A stretch of DNA of 64,000 nucleotides, from the NCBI RefSeq assembly GCF_007747445.1, contig NZ_CP036425.1, positions 1,162,175 through 1,226,174 of the forward strand. Reading direction: 5' to 3'. Shown here one piece after another: positions 45,772 through 54,700 of this stretch (the first letter of the stretch is position 1; every line of letters starts with the position of its first letter). This stretch comes from Poriferisphaera corsica. GTDB taxonomy: Bacteria > Planctomycetota > Phycisphaerae > Phycisphaerales > Phycisphaeraceae. Position numbers and translations under genes: made by a program. The notes under the pieces are model-generated. The model did not search any database. It was not told where the DNA came from and saw only the letters and a list, made by a program, of their open reading frames with translations.

Positions 45772-46272
45772 TCATGGATAACGTGGGAGCAAGTAGCAGG
45801 GGTTAAGGGGATAAGCACCTCTTGTTAGGGGTGTAAGAATGAAAAATAAGGGGAACCGCGAGCAGAAATCCGATTTATCACGAATATGATTTAGTGAAAC
45901 CCTTGGGCGAAATACATCTGGAATGTCCCAGAGGTATTTGTCGAGGTTTTTTGAGATACGGGAAAGACGTGAGAGCGTTTGAGTCGTGTCTTGATTGGCA
46001 ACTGAATGTTCGAGATAAGTGATACGGTTGCGGATCAGGGTGTGGTTGATGCGATCATGGGTTGGGCATGGGATGATGTGTTGCGGTGCAATGAGTTTCA
46101 TTTCAATTTGATACTTGAAGCCTGACACAACTTGTATGGATGAATGGGGAGGTTGGTTGAGCGTAGGTGGTGAAGGTTGTTGCGTACGCGATGAAAGCGT
46201 TACGGTGCGGCTTGCTGTTTGAGTTTGCGTGAGTGCGCGACTCGGAATGTATGCGGCATCCGGTAAAAACAT
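45772..46272 (-). CDS. Hypothetical protein of unknown family
   Basis: This is a frame of about 166 residues in an otherwise empty stretch. Its codons look like those of real genes nearby (runs such as CGC ATC AAC CAC ACC CTG ATC CGC AAC). The central part, HDRINHTLIRNRITYLEHSVANQDTTQTLSRLSRISKNLDKYLW, would form helices. There is no ribosome site before the ATG at 46272, and the frame also continues upstream to 46458, where it would overlap the next gene. It could be a decayed gene or a real orphan. Confidence 0.4.
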   Translation of the reverse strand: MFLPDAAYIPSRALTQTQTASRTVTLSSRTQQPSPPTLNQPPHSSIQVVSGFKYQIEMKLIAPQHIIPCPTHDRINHTLIRNRITYLEHSVANQDTTQTLSRLSRISKNLDKYLWDIPDVFRPRVSLNHIRDKSDFCSRFPLFFILTPLTRGAYPLNPCYLLPRYP

Positions 46273-46293
46273 AACCAAGAATGGAGAAATAAC

Positions 46294-46584
46294 ATGCGAA
46301 AAGTACTGCATGCGATGGATGTGACGGGGCATGATGTTGATAAGGGAGATACGGTGACGACGCTGAACGGTCAGATGACGGCTCGTGTTTGTGATATCGC
46401 GATTGATGATGAGGTATTGGATGAGGAAGTTCAGTTTGTTTGTTTGCGACCTATTCATCAGCCTTATGCGAGAGGTATTTGGTATTCATCGGATCAGGTG
46501 ATGTGGGTTTCCAAGGGCAGGCGCAGAAAACCTGCGAATAAGGAAGAAGAAAAGGTGGCGGTTCCTGTCGGTGTTGAATCATGA
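46294..46584 (+). CDS. Small hypothetical protein
   Basis: This 96-residue protein has a good ribosome site (GGAG, 7 nt) before the ATG and its own terminator. The sequence MRKVLHAMDVTGHDVDKGDTVTTLNGQMTARVCDIAIDDEVLDEEVQFVCLRPIHQPYARGIWYSSDQVMWV suggests a small beta-barrel that binds a polymer or nucleic acid, followed by a basic RRRKPANKEEEK tail. I do not recognise the family. It is divergent from the uncertain orphan to its left. Confidence 0.65.
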   Translation: MRKVLHAMDVTGHDVDKGDTVTTLNGQMTARVCDIAIDDEVLDEEVQFVCLRPIHQPYARGIWYSSDQVMWVSKGRRRKPANKEEEKVAVPVGVES

Positions 46585-47046
46585 TGGATGATTAGGCATT
46601 TGGTGTTTGAATATGCTAAATGCTGATTATGAACGGATGCGAAGAAGGTGGACTCGTTGTGCGGAAGTGCAGCGAGTTTTTTTTGTTGGGGTGTTGTGGT
46701 GTGAATATGGGTTAGCTGTGTGTTGCGTGTGGAATGAGCGTGATTTGTGGTTAAAAAAAGGTGGGTGAGGGAAATCGATGAGTCGTGTTAATTTGGGTAA
46801 GGCAAAACTGAGGAACATTGATTTTGGGGCGATGAGTGAGGGTGAAGAGGTGTGTTGAGTGGCTGTTGGCCTGTTTATCGGGTGGTCACGTAGAGGTGAA
46901 TATGCACGAGATTTTTTTGTGTCGATGGTGGCTGTGGGGTAGGATGAATGCTCATAGAGAGCGCGGTCATGGAGGGCCCGATTCCAGGTAATACGAATGT
47001 AGCTCACGGTTGGGCTGTGTATTACGGACGAATTGGAGAGACGCAA
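46585..47046. other. Spacer with terminator and promoter region
   Basis: After the terminator at 46651-46685 I see no gene. A leftward open frame exists here, but it has no ribosome site and Ser/Thr/His-rich composition typical of antisense noise. The right end holds the start region of the 3D-domain gene. Confidence 0.45.
46651..46685 (+). terminator. Terminator of the small hypothetical gene
   Basis: CTCGTTGTGC pairs with GTGCAGCGAG (three G-T pairs) around GGAA, followed by eight T residues. Confidence 0.85.
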
Positions 47047-47718
47047 TTGAATCGCGAAAAAGAGCGACGTGAAAATGTACGTGCGCACGAAGGTGTCGTG
47101 TCGCCGTTGTTGGTGATTGGCTTGGTGTTTGCGAGCTTGTCATTGCTGGCTGTTTGTGTGTACAAGGTGCGTGGTGCGGTGCAGGGAGAGGGAAGTGGCG
47201 TGGGAACGGTGAGTTTGATGGCAGTCGTCCCGGAGCAGGAAGAAACGCATGTCCTCGAGTACTACATGCCGGAAGCGTTTGGCGAGGTAGTCTCTAATGA
47301 GGCGATAGACGAAGTTGAGGTTGATGCAGAGCCAGAGCTGCAACTGATCGAATCGTGGGATGAGGAATATCTCATGTTTGATGGCAAGATGATGCGGAAG
47401 AAAGGCACCCTTCGCATGAAGGTGACCGCTTATAGCCCGGACTATCGGTCTTGTGGTAAGTGGGCGGATGGTATTACAGCTTCAGGCAAGAGCGTTGAGA
47501 CCAATGGTGGTAATCTGGTGGCTGCGGATACACGGCTGCTTCCATTTGGAACTGTGTTGACGATTCCCGGCTATAACCAAGGACATCCGGTACAGGTGCT
47601 TGATCGTGGTGGCAAGATCAAAGAGAACCGGTTGGATGTACTTTACCCAACACATGAAATTGCATTGAAGTGGGGTGTGCAGAATCTTGAGGTTGAGGTT
47701 TGGGAATCTGCAGAATAA
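47047..47718 (+). CDS. Membrane-anchored 3D-domain protein (lytic transglycosylase-like)
   Basis: This protein of about 223 residues has one membrane segment (GVVSPLLVIGLVFASLSLLAVCVYKV), an acidic linker, and a C-terminal 3D domain. The 3D domain reads KVTAYSPDYRSCGKWADGITASGK...VAADTRLLPFGTVLTIPGYNQGHPVQVLDRGGKIKENRLDVLYPTHEIALKWG. It is named after its three Asp residues and shares the double-psi barrel of MltA-type enzymes that cut peptidoglycan. A TTG start at 47047 has GGAGAG six bases upstream and places the anchor near the N-terminus; ATG at 46948 is an in-frame alternative. It is followed by a terminator. A role in cell wall remodelling is inferred. Confidence 0.8.
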   Translation: MNREKERRENVRAHEGVVSPLLVIGLVFASLSLLAVCVYKVRGAVQGEGSGVGTVSLMAVVPEQEETHVLEYYMPEAFGEVVSNEAIDEVEVDAEPELQLIESWDEEYLMFDGKMMRKKGTLRMKVTAYSPDYRSCGKWADGITASGKSVETNGGNLVAADTRLLPFGTVLTIPGYNQGHPVQVLDRGGKIKENRLDVLYPTHEIALKWGVQNLEVEVWESAE

Positions 47719-47757
47719 ACATATTCGGCTTATCGATAATCGGGTAAAATGATTGAA

Positions 47758-47784
47758 GCGGAGTCTCGAAGCTCCGCTTTTTAT
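47758..47784 (+). terminator. Terminator of the 3D-domain gene
   Basis: GCGGAG pairs with CTCCGC, followed by five T residues. It lies before the protease gene and argues that the protease starts downstream, at 47813. Confidence 0.85.
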
Positions 47785-47812
47785 TTTGTTCGTATTCGAT
47801 GAGGTATTGAGG

Positions 47813-48697
47813 ATGAGCTTGTTGATACTAGGGCAAGAGGTTGTGGAGGTGGAATGGTTTGGTGTGGGCGTGATGGCGGTGTTTTTATGCGTGTCGATAA
47901 CGCTGGCGGTTGTGGCGATTGTATTGAGATTTATGGATGCGGTAAGGCGATGGAAGATGGGGTTGTGGGTTAGTGGTGTGATCTTGTTTTTGAACTGGCC
48001 ACAGATGTGGTTGATGATATCGGGCATGGCGGAAGTGGTTGAGTATCCGGTTTTGATTGTAGGCATTGGCTTAATGATCTGTTTCGTGGTGTCGGCTTGG
48101 TTGTTGGCATGGCGGCTGTTTGTGTATGGGGCAGGAGCGGCAAGCTGGTTGCGTGTCCATGAGGGTGGGTATGTGTTGTTGGATCAAAGAATGCTAGGTG
48201 GACGTGGAAGAGATAAAGCGTGGCGGCGTGTGTTTGCGGGGTTTGGGATTGGTGTGTTGATGTGCGCGGTGACGATCGTTGCTTTTGCCATGATGGGTGT
48301 TGAGATGGGGGATGTATTGCGGCAGATGGTTGAACAGGATACAGATCGCAGTACACAGGTCACAGGTGGTTTGGAGGTCGTTATCGGTGTGCTGTCGTTT
48401 ATCACGGTGGCGGCTATTGGTGAGGAGTTGATGTTTCGAGGATTGTTGTTGCCTTGGTTGGCGGAGTTGTTTGGGTGGAAGCCTGGGAAGGAAACGGGTT
48501 TTTGGGTATCGGTATTGCTGGTTTCATTTTTGTGGGCTGTGATTCATTGGCCGAATACGAATATGCCTGCGGTTAAATTAACGCAGATTTTTCTGGTGAG
48601 TTTGGTGTTTTGCTGGATGGCGAGGAAATGGGGAGTTGAGAGCGCGATTGCGGGGCATTTGGGGCTAAACTGGCCGACCATTTTGTTTGTTAGCTAG
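47813..48697 (+). CDS. CPBP family intramembrane glutamic endopeptidase
   Basis: This 294-residue protein has about eight membrane helices. The protease motifs are in order: EE-x3-R (AIGEELMFRGLLLPWLAELF), F-x3-H (FLWAVIHWPN), and a final H-x3-N (GHLGLNWPTILF). These match the CAAX/CPBP (Abi) family of intramembrane glutamic proteases related to Rce1. Roles in bacteria include bacteriocin immunity and membrane protein processing; this one's role is unknown. I chose ATG at 47813 because GAGG lies eight bases upstream and a terminator precedes it. Confidence 0.87.
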   Translation: MSLLILGQEVVEVEWFGVGVMAVFLCVSITLAVVAIVLRFMDAVRRWKMGLWVSGVILFLNWPQMWLMISGMAEVVEYPVLIVGIGLMICFVVSAWLLAWRLFVYGAGAASWLRVHEGGYVLLDQRMLGGRGRDKAWRRVFAGFGIGVLMCAVTIVAFAMMGVEMGDVLRQMVEQDTDRSTQVTGGLEVVIGVLSFITVAAIGEELMFRGLLLPWLAELFGWKPGKETGFWVSVLLVSFLWAVIHWPNTNMPAVKLTQIFLVSLVFCWMARKWGVESAIAGHLGLNWPTILFVS

Positions 48698-48701
48698 TGG
48701 A

Positions 48702-49574
48702 TTAATGAGGAGTTGTTGTGTCTTTGGCTGCGAGTTTTTGGAAGTATGATTTTAAGGTGTGTGTTCCGGTGGCGGGAGCGATCATGTTCTGGGTGAGAAC
48801 GGTGAGAAAGAACTCGATTGGGCCGTGTGTTTTGGTGGAAGTGAATGTTTGCATGAGAAACCGTAGCGATTTTGCGACAAATATTGGGATGTGACGCGTG
48901 TGGGCGGGTTTGTTGAGAGCGGCAAAGGCTGCGTTTGTAATCTCGTTTTGGGTCAGAATTTCTGGCCCGCCGATAGGCAGCTCTTTCGAGATGGAATTGA
49001 TATTGTCGACGATGTAATTGGCGAGGTCTAATCCATGGATAGGGTTGTACTGAAGTGTACCATCGCCGAACGCATAGGCGGTGCCGGATTTGGCCATATT
49101 AAAGAACTCAGTCATATCTGAAAAGAAGCCATTTGGATAGATGATTTGGTACTGGAGTCCGGATTTTTTAAGCACGTTCTCAAATTTGAGTTTTGCTTTT
49201 ACCATTTTCAAATTTTGTAATTGATGTGCGTTTAATACAGAGACGTATATGAATTTTGTTGTGGTTGGTGATGTTTGAGCTTCATTCAGGAGATGGAGAT
49301 TAGCTTTGTAATCGACATCGTTGTAAGTGAGCCCATCTTTTTGGCGCGTAATGCCTAGTGAAGAGATGGCGATGTCGATGTTATCACAGATGCCTTTGAT
49401 TGAGGTCGCATTAGTTGCTTGGCCGACATGTGAGCTGTCGATGTAGTTTTGCAGCGACTGGAGTTTTTCTGTTGATCTAGCGAGTGCGCGGACGTTGTGG
49501 CCACGTTGATGAAGTGTTTGGACGAGATAACGCCCGAGGTATCCAGTTGCACCGGCAACAAGTATGTTTGGCAT
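48702..49574 (-). CDS. NAD(P)-binding atypical SDR (NmrA-like)
   Basis: This 290-residue Rossmann-fold protein has the dinucleotide loop ILVAGATGYLGRYLVQTLHQRGHNVRALAR (GxxGxxG) at the N-terminus, then VDYKANLHLLNEAQ and TKFIYVSVLNAH. The usual SDR tyrosine-x3-lysine is replaced by atypical residues, placing it with NmrA/complex-I-NDUFA9-like SDRs. It may be a redox sensor or a sugar/quinone-related reductase. It lies 25 bases after the TetR gene on the same strand, so the regulator and this protein are likely one transcript. It converges with the CPBP protease, four bases apart. Confidence 0.82.
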   Translation of the reverse strand: MPNILVAGATGYLGRYLVQTLHQRGHNVRALARSTEKLQSLQNYIDSSHVGQATNATSIKGICDNIDIAISSLGITRQKDGLTYNDVDYKANLHLLNEAQTSPTTTKFIYVSVLNAHQLQNLKMVKAKLKFENVLKKSGLQYQIIYPNGFFSDMTEFFNMAKSGTAYAFGDGTLQYNPIHGLDLANYIVDNINSISKELPIGGPEILTQNEITNAAFAALNKPAHTRHIPIFVAKSLRFLMQTFTSTKTHGPIEFFLTVLTQNMIAPATGTHTLKSYFQKLAAKDTTTPH

Positions 49575-49599
49575 GGATACCCCTTCGTGTGATGGCTGA

Positions 49600-50250
49600 T
49601 TATTCGTTGATTTGCCCAGGCTCGATGTAGAGGCGTTCGATGAGCGTTTCGATTTGTTGTCTGATTTCTTGCTCGTTAAGTTGGAGTCGTTGTGAGATGA
49701 TGAGTGAGGCTAGGCCGTGCATCGCAACCCAGCAGTCGCGTGTGGTGCGTTCAACATACGGTTGCATGTCTTCTTCTTTGATACCGAGTTCGCTGTAATA
49801 CTCGTGGACGTCGTGACGCCAACGTTCAAAGTGAGATTGAATGTTGGCGAGTTCATGTTGATCGAGGGGGTGGGTAAACATGAGGGTGTAAAGGTTGGGG
49901 TAGTGGACGGCGAACTCGACATAGTTGGTACAGCCTTCGACCCAGCTTTCATGATTGTTCATTTTGGGATGCTCATCGCAATCGCAATGAGAATCCATGA
50001 TTTCAAAGCCTCGATCGAGAATGGCAGTGCGTAAGCCCTGCTGCCCGTCGACGTAGGTGTACAACGTCATCGCGCCGACACCGATCTGAGACGCGACACG
50101 TCGAATGGTGACGTGGCTGATGTCTTTTTCGTTGAGAATGCTGATCGCAACGTCCACGATGATCTCGCGGCGCTGTTCAGGTGTGGCGCTATCCCAATCG
50201 GCTTTGGGGTCGTTTATGCGTGTTTGGGTATTTTGTGACTCTGATGACAT
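49600..50250 (-). CDS. TetR/AcrR-family transcriptional regulator
   Basis: This 216-residue repressor-type protein has an N-terminal TetR helix-turn-helix (REIIVDVAISILNEKDISHVTIRRVASQIGVGAMTLYTYVDGQQGLRTAILD). The C-terminal ligand domain has NYVEFAVHYPNLYTLMFTHPLDQHELANIQSHFERW, similar to WHG-type TetR domains. It is divergent from the RND efflux operon and lies before the NmrA-like gene. The shared spacer has a pair of direct repeats likely to be its operator. It probably represses the pump until a ligand binds; the ligand is unknown. Confidence 0.9.
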   Translation of the reverse strand: MSSESQNTQTRINDPKADWDSATPEQRREIIVDVAISILNEKDISHVTIRRVASQIGVGAMTLYTYVDGQQGLRTAILDRGFEIMDSHCDCDEHPKMNNHESWVEGCTNYVEFAVHYPNLYTLMFTHPLDQHELANIQSHFERWRHDVHEYYSELGIKEEDMQPYVERTTRDCWVAMHGLASLIISQRLQLNEQEIRQQIETLIERLYIEPGQINE

Positions 50251-50308
50251 AATTATTGTTAAAAATGATTTGATTCAGGGGGTCGCGTTTGACCGACGTA
50301 CGATGGTG

Positions 50309-50343
50309 TCGTACAGTGTACCAAAGGATATCGTACAGTGTAC
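50309..50343. promoter_or_regulatory. Probable TetR operator: two copies of TCGTACAGTGTAC
   Basis: The 13-mer TCGTACAGTGTAC occurs at 50309-50321 and again at 50331-50343, 22 bases apart. That is about two helical turns, so both face one side of the DNA. Each contains the near-palindrome GTACAGTGTAC. A further GTAC lies at 50298. They sit in the divergent spacer between the TetR gene and the efflux operon. Confidence 0.65.
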
Positions 50344-50400
50344 GGTAGTCAACGCGTCATCGCAAGAAAATTGCCCAGGCAAAGGTATGATAAGGAAAAA

Positions 50401-51699
50401 ATGAAGATGGGCCACTCAACGAACAAGGTGTTCTGGATTTCAATCCTCGCAGCAGGGGGCGGTTTGGTACTTGGTGCACTGTTTACGTCAACGGTTTTCA
50501 CGTATGTGATCCGAGCGCAAGCAATGAAGGAAATTGAAAAAGTCAAAGAGCAGATTAGAGCAGGTGCCTCGCAGGGTGCTCCACCAGCGTCTGTACGCGT
50601 GGATTATGCTGCCTATGAGTCTGTTCAGAATCGATTTGACGTCGTCGGTCGCTTGCAGGAATTGCAGATGTCTGAGATCGCATCAGAGGTCGAAGGCAAA
50701 GTGTTGCGGGTTCCTGTCGAAGAAGGTGATCGTGTCGTAGGCGGCGAGACGGTGGTCGCGGAAATTGATGGCACATGGGCAGAACTTGCACTCAAGCAAG
50801 CTCAGGCTGATGTTGCTGCACGCAAAGCAACACTGGTCAAGAGTGAGGGTGATCTGAAGTTGCTTGAGCAATTGGCTCGTGCGAATAGTGCAAAGCCGAA
50901 AGAAGTGACTGATATGCGAGCACAGGTTGAATCTGAGCGCGCCAACTTGGAGGCTGCTGTTGCTGTTGTCGAAAAAGCACGTGAACAGATTGACCGTTTG
51001 AAGATTACGGCTCCGTTTGACGGGGTGGTCGTTAACCAGATGACCGAGGAAGGCCAATGGGTCAGCCCCGGGGGTTCGATTGCGGAGATCATTAGTGATG
51101 GCCAGATTGACGCGATTGTCAATGTGCCGGAGCGTTTCATCAACATGATTTCAATCGATGACAAAGTTGCTGTTGTTATCGATGCGATTGGTCAAAAATT
51201 CGAAGGTGATGTTGTTTCAATTACACCTATGGGTAGCAACTCATCGCGTACTTTCCCGGTGAAGGTCAGGCTTAATGACGTGAATGGTCGTTTGCTTCCA
51301 GGTATGAGTGTGACAGCACGTTTGCCGATTGGCACACAGAGTGACGAAGTGATTGTGCCACGAGATGCGCTTCTGTTTACGGCCAAAGGTCCGGTTGTTT
51401 GGGTTGCTGTTCCACCTGAAGATGGGCAAGGCATGCCAATCGCTATGTCCGTTCCGGTGCGTGAACTTTTCGGTCAAAACGGCAAGGTCGTCGTTGAACC
51501 AACCAATCCCGCGACGGCTGATCTCCTTGCAGATGGCACGCAGGTTGTGGTGATGGGCGCAGAGCAGATTCTTTTCCCAGGCCAATCGTTGGCAATCGAC
51601 AATGCTCCGATCGCAGAGCAACCTAAAGATAATGGCTCTAGCTTACCTGAGCCTGCTACGAGTGAGCCGGCCAAGACTGAGGCAAAAATTGATAGCTAA
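50401..51699 (+). CDS. RND efflux periplasmic adaptor (HlyD/MFP family)
   Basis: This 432-residue membrane-fusion protein links an inner-membrane RND pump to an outer-membrane channel. An N-terminal anchor (FWISILAAGGGLVLGALFTSTVFTYVI) is followed by a lipoyl-like half (SEIASEVEGKVLRVPVEEGDRVVGGETVVAEID), an alpha-hairpin (about 120-190), the second lipoyl half (ITAPFDGVVVNQMTEEGQWVSPGGSIAEII) and beta-barrel segments. The tail is Glu/Pro-rich. The ATG at 50401 has GGAAAAA just upstream; a longer frame to 50338 is unlikely. The pump gene follows after 87 bases that contain a palindrome. Confidence 0.91.
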   Translation: MKMGHSTNKVFWISILAAGGGLVLGALFTSTVFTYVIRAQAMKEIEKVKEQIRAGASQGAPPASVRVDYAAYESVQNRFDVVGRLQELQMSEIASEVEGKVLRVPVEEGDRVVGGETVVAEIDGTWAELALKQAQADVAARKATLVKSEGDLKLLEQLARANSAKPKEVTDMRAQVESERANLEAAVAVVEKAREQIDRLKITAPFDGVVVNQMTEEGQWVSPGGSIAEIISDGQIDAIVNVPERFINMISIDDKVAVVIDAIGQKFEGDVVSITPMGSNSSRTFPVKVRLNDVNGRLLPGMSVTARLPIGTQSDEVIVPRDALLFTAKGPVVWVAVPPEDGQGMPIAMSVPVRELFGQNGKVVVEPTNPATADLLADGTQVVVMGAEQILFPGQSLAIDNAPIAEQPKDNGSSLPEPATSEPAKTEAKIDS

Positions 51700-51733
51700 T
51701 TAACGCTTAGGTTATGGGTTTTGGATGAACACA

Positions 51734-51759
51734 ACTTCACCCTGCATGCAGGGTGAGTT
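51734..51759. promoter_or_regulatory. Perfect palindrome between adaptor and pump genes
   Basis: TCACCCTGCATGCAGGGTGA is a perfect 20-bp palindrome (51737-51756) with three more near-pairs outside. As RNA it would form a strong stem that may protect or attenuate the operon message. It lacks a T-run, so it is not a standard terminator. Confidence 0.5.
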
Positions 51760-51786
51760 AAAGATAAGAATATTCGCGAGATTAAC

Positions 51787-54700
51787 ATGGATTTTATTGG
51801 TTTTGCAATCAAAAACCCCGTTAAGGTTGCAGTCGGCGTTTTGCTGATTCTACTTTTCGGCGTCCTTTCGTTGTTGTCGATTCCGATTCAGCTTACGCCA
51901 GACGTGGATACCCCGCAGATCACGGTGACAACCTCATGGGTTGGGCGTAGCCCTGAAGAGATCGAGAAAGAGATTATCGATCGTCAGGAAGATAAGCTTA
52001 AAGGCGTTTCCAATCTGCGGAAAATGAAAGCCTTGGCTCAGACCGGCACCTCTCAGGTTACACTTGAGTTTTATGTCGGCACGAACATCGACGTGGCTCG
52101 TAATGAAGTGTCTGACAAGTTGCGTGAGGTTCCTGATTACCCGGATGGTGTTGATGAGCCTGTGATCAGCTCGACAGAGCAGGGCGGCCAGGACGCGATT
52201 GCCTGGATCGTGTTGACGAGTGAGGATCCTAACTTTGATGTTGAGGGTTTTTATGACACGGTTGATGATCGTGTGAAGCCGTTGATTGAGCGTGTCGAAG
52301 GTGTTGACGAGCTACAGATCTATGGCGGCCGCGAGCGTGAAGTGCACGTTGAAATCAACCCCATCCTGATGGCTCAACGCGGCGTTACTTTTAATAGTCT
52401 AATTAACGCATTGCGTGGCGAGAACGTCAATGTGTCTGCGGGCGATTTCAATGAAGGTCGCCTCGATGTTCGTATCCGTACGATTGGTCAATACGAGACA
52501 CTTGAAAATATCCGTGAAACCATTGTTTCAACGGATGCTTCTGGTCCTGTTCGTGTTAAAGATATCGGTGATGCGAAGTTGTCTCTCGATAAACGTCGTG
52601 CATTCGTTCACCAGCGTGGCATGAACGCGCTCGCTATGGCAGTCAATAAACAAAGTGGCGCCAATGTTGTGCAGGTTCAGAATCGGCTGGACAACGTGAT
52701 TAAGGACATCAACGAAAATGTTCTGCCCACACTTGCTAAAGGTACCTCGCTTAAACAGGTTTATAATCAAACCATCTATATCAATGACGCTGTGCAGATG
52801 GTTCAGACAAACCTTGTAATCGGTGCGATTTTGGCTGGCGTGGTTTTACTTGTTTTCTTGCGAACAGTTCGCCCGACGATGATTGTCTTGCTTTCAATTC
52901 CGATCTCAGTGATTGGTACATTTGTTGTGATGACGATGCTTGGCCGCTCGATTAATGTTATTAGTTTGGCGGGTTTGGCGTTTGCTGTGGGTATGGTTGT
53001 TGACGCTGCGATTGTTGTTTTGGAAAACATCGACCGTCATCTCGGTATGGGTAAGAGTACGTTTGCTGCGGCCTATGACGGCACAGTCGAAGTTTGGGGT
53101 GCGATTCTTGCTTCTGTTCTGACGACCGTTGCGGTGTTCGTTCCGGTTATTTTTATGCAGGAAGAAGCAGGCCAGCTTTTCCGCGATATCTCCATTGCGA
53201 TTTGTGCATCTGTTCTACTTTCACTGCTTGTATCAATTACGGTTATTCCTGTCGCGTCGGCGCGTATGTTGAAGATGAAGAAGGAGATTCACGAATCTGC
53301 CTTTATGCATCAGCTTCACACCTTGTTTGGTATCGCGAATATCGCTGCGAAATTTACGAAATGGTACAGCGACTCGCTTTATTGGGTTGTTGCAAAAATG
53401 CCTGCCCGGTTCATTATGCGTATCGTGATCGTTTCGTTGTTCACTCTGATCTCAGTCATCGGCGCGTATATGCTTATGCCGCCTAGCTCATACCTTCCCT
53501 CTGGTAACAACAACTTTGTCTTTGGTATCCTTCTGAACCCTCCCGGCTATAGCATTCCGTTCCAAGAGGAAATGGCTAAGGAAATTGAAGATTCTGTACG
53601 TCCATATTGGGAAGCGGAAACTTACGCAGATCTGGAAGGCCTTCCACCATTCCTTGATCCATTTACCGGCCAACCTGTTGAGAACATTCCGCCTGTCGAG
53701 AACTTTTTCGACGTTGCGTATCCAGGCGGTATGATCATGGGGGCTTCCTCGAAAGATAAAAACAACGTCATGCCTTTGGCGAATCTGATTACGGCTCGTA
53801 TGTGGCAGATTCCCGGTTCCATGGGCTTTGGTTTCCAGATGCCCATCTTTGGTGACGCGACCAGCTCGTCCGATTCCATCGATGTGGAGATCATCTCTGA
53901 TGACCTTGAAGACCTGAAGAAGGTCGGTGCTGCGATGGAGCAGGCGATGCGAGCAGAGTTTGGCAACTTTACGCCAATTCAGCCAGACCCGCGTAACTAC
54001 AAACTTCCCGGTCCGGAGATGCAGCTTTCGATCAAACGTGTTCACGCTGCGGATATGGGTATTGATGTGAACAGTGTCGGCGTAGCCGTCCAGTCACTGA
54101 TTGATGGTGCAGTTATCGGTGACTATCGTCTCGAAGGCGATACTGTTGACCTTAAGCTCATCCGTGCACCAGAAGTCGAGATTACTCTCGATCAGATTGG
54201 TGGCGTTCCTTTGGCTGTGCCAAGCTTCGAAAACCCAGGGCAAATGGATGTTGTACCACTTGCTTCAGTTGTGGATGTGAAGCGAACGCAAGCACCTCAG
54301 GAAATTAAACGTATTGAACGCCGACGTGCTGTGAGTCTTTCTGTGACAATGCCGCCTGGGCTTGCACTTGAAACTGCGATTCAAAAAGTCGATCAAATGC
54401 AGCAAGGTATCCTTGCACGCATGAAAGGCAACGGTGAAATTGGCAGCAATGTCATTGTTCAAATTGCGGGTTCTGCGGACAAGCTCTCAGCTGTCCGTAC
54501 CTCGCTGCTCGGCGATTTCTCTGGCTCAATCAGCGACATCCTGATCAGTGTTATCTCATCGCGTATGTTCTTGGCTCTGCTTGTGACATACCTGCTGATG
54601 GCCGCACTATTTGAATCGTTCTTGTATCCTGCGGTCATCATGTTCTCTGTGCCGCTTGCAACCATCGGTGGTTTCATCGGCCTATTCATCGTACACAAGA

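Noticed and set aside
46627-47088. Leftward frame of 153 codons
   Set aside because: It overlaps a clear terminator and the start of the 3D-domain gene. Its composition is typical of antisense frames.
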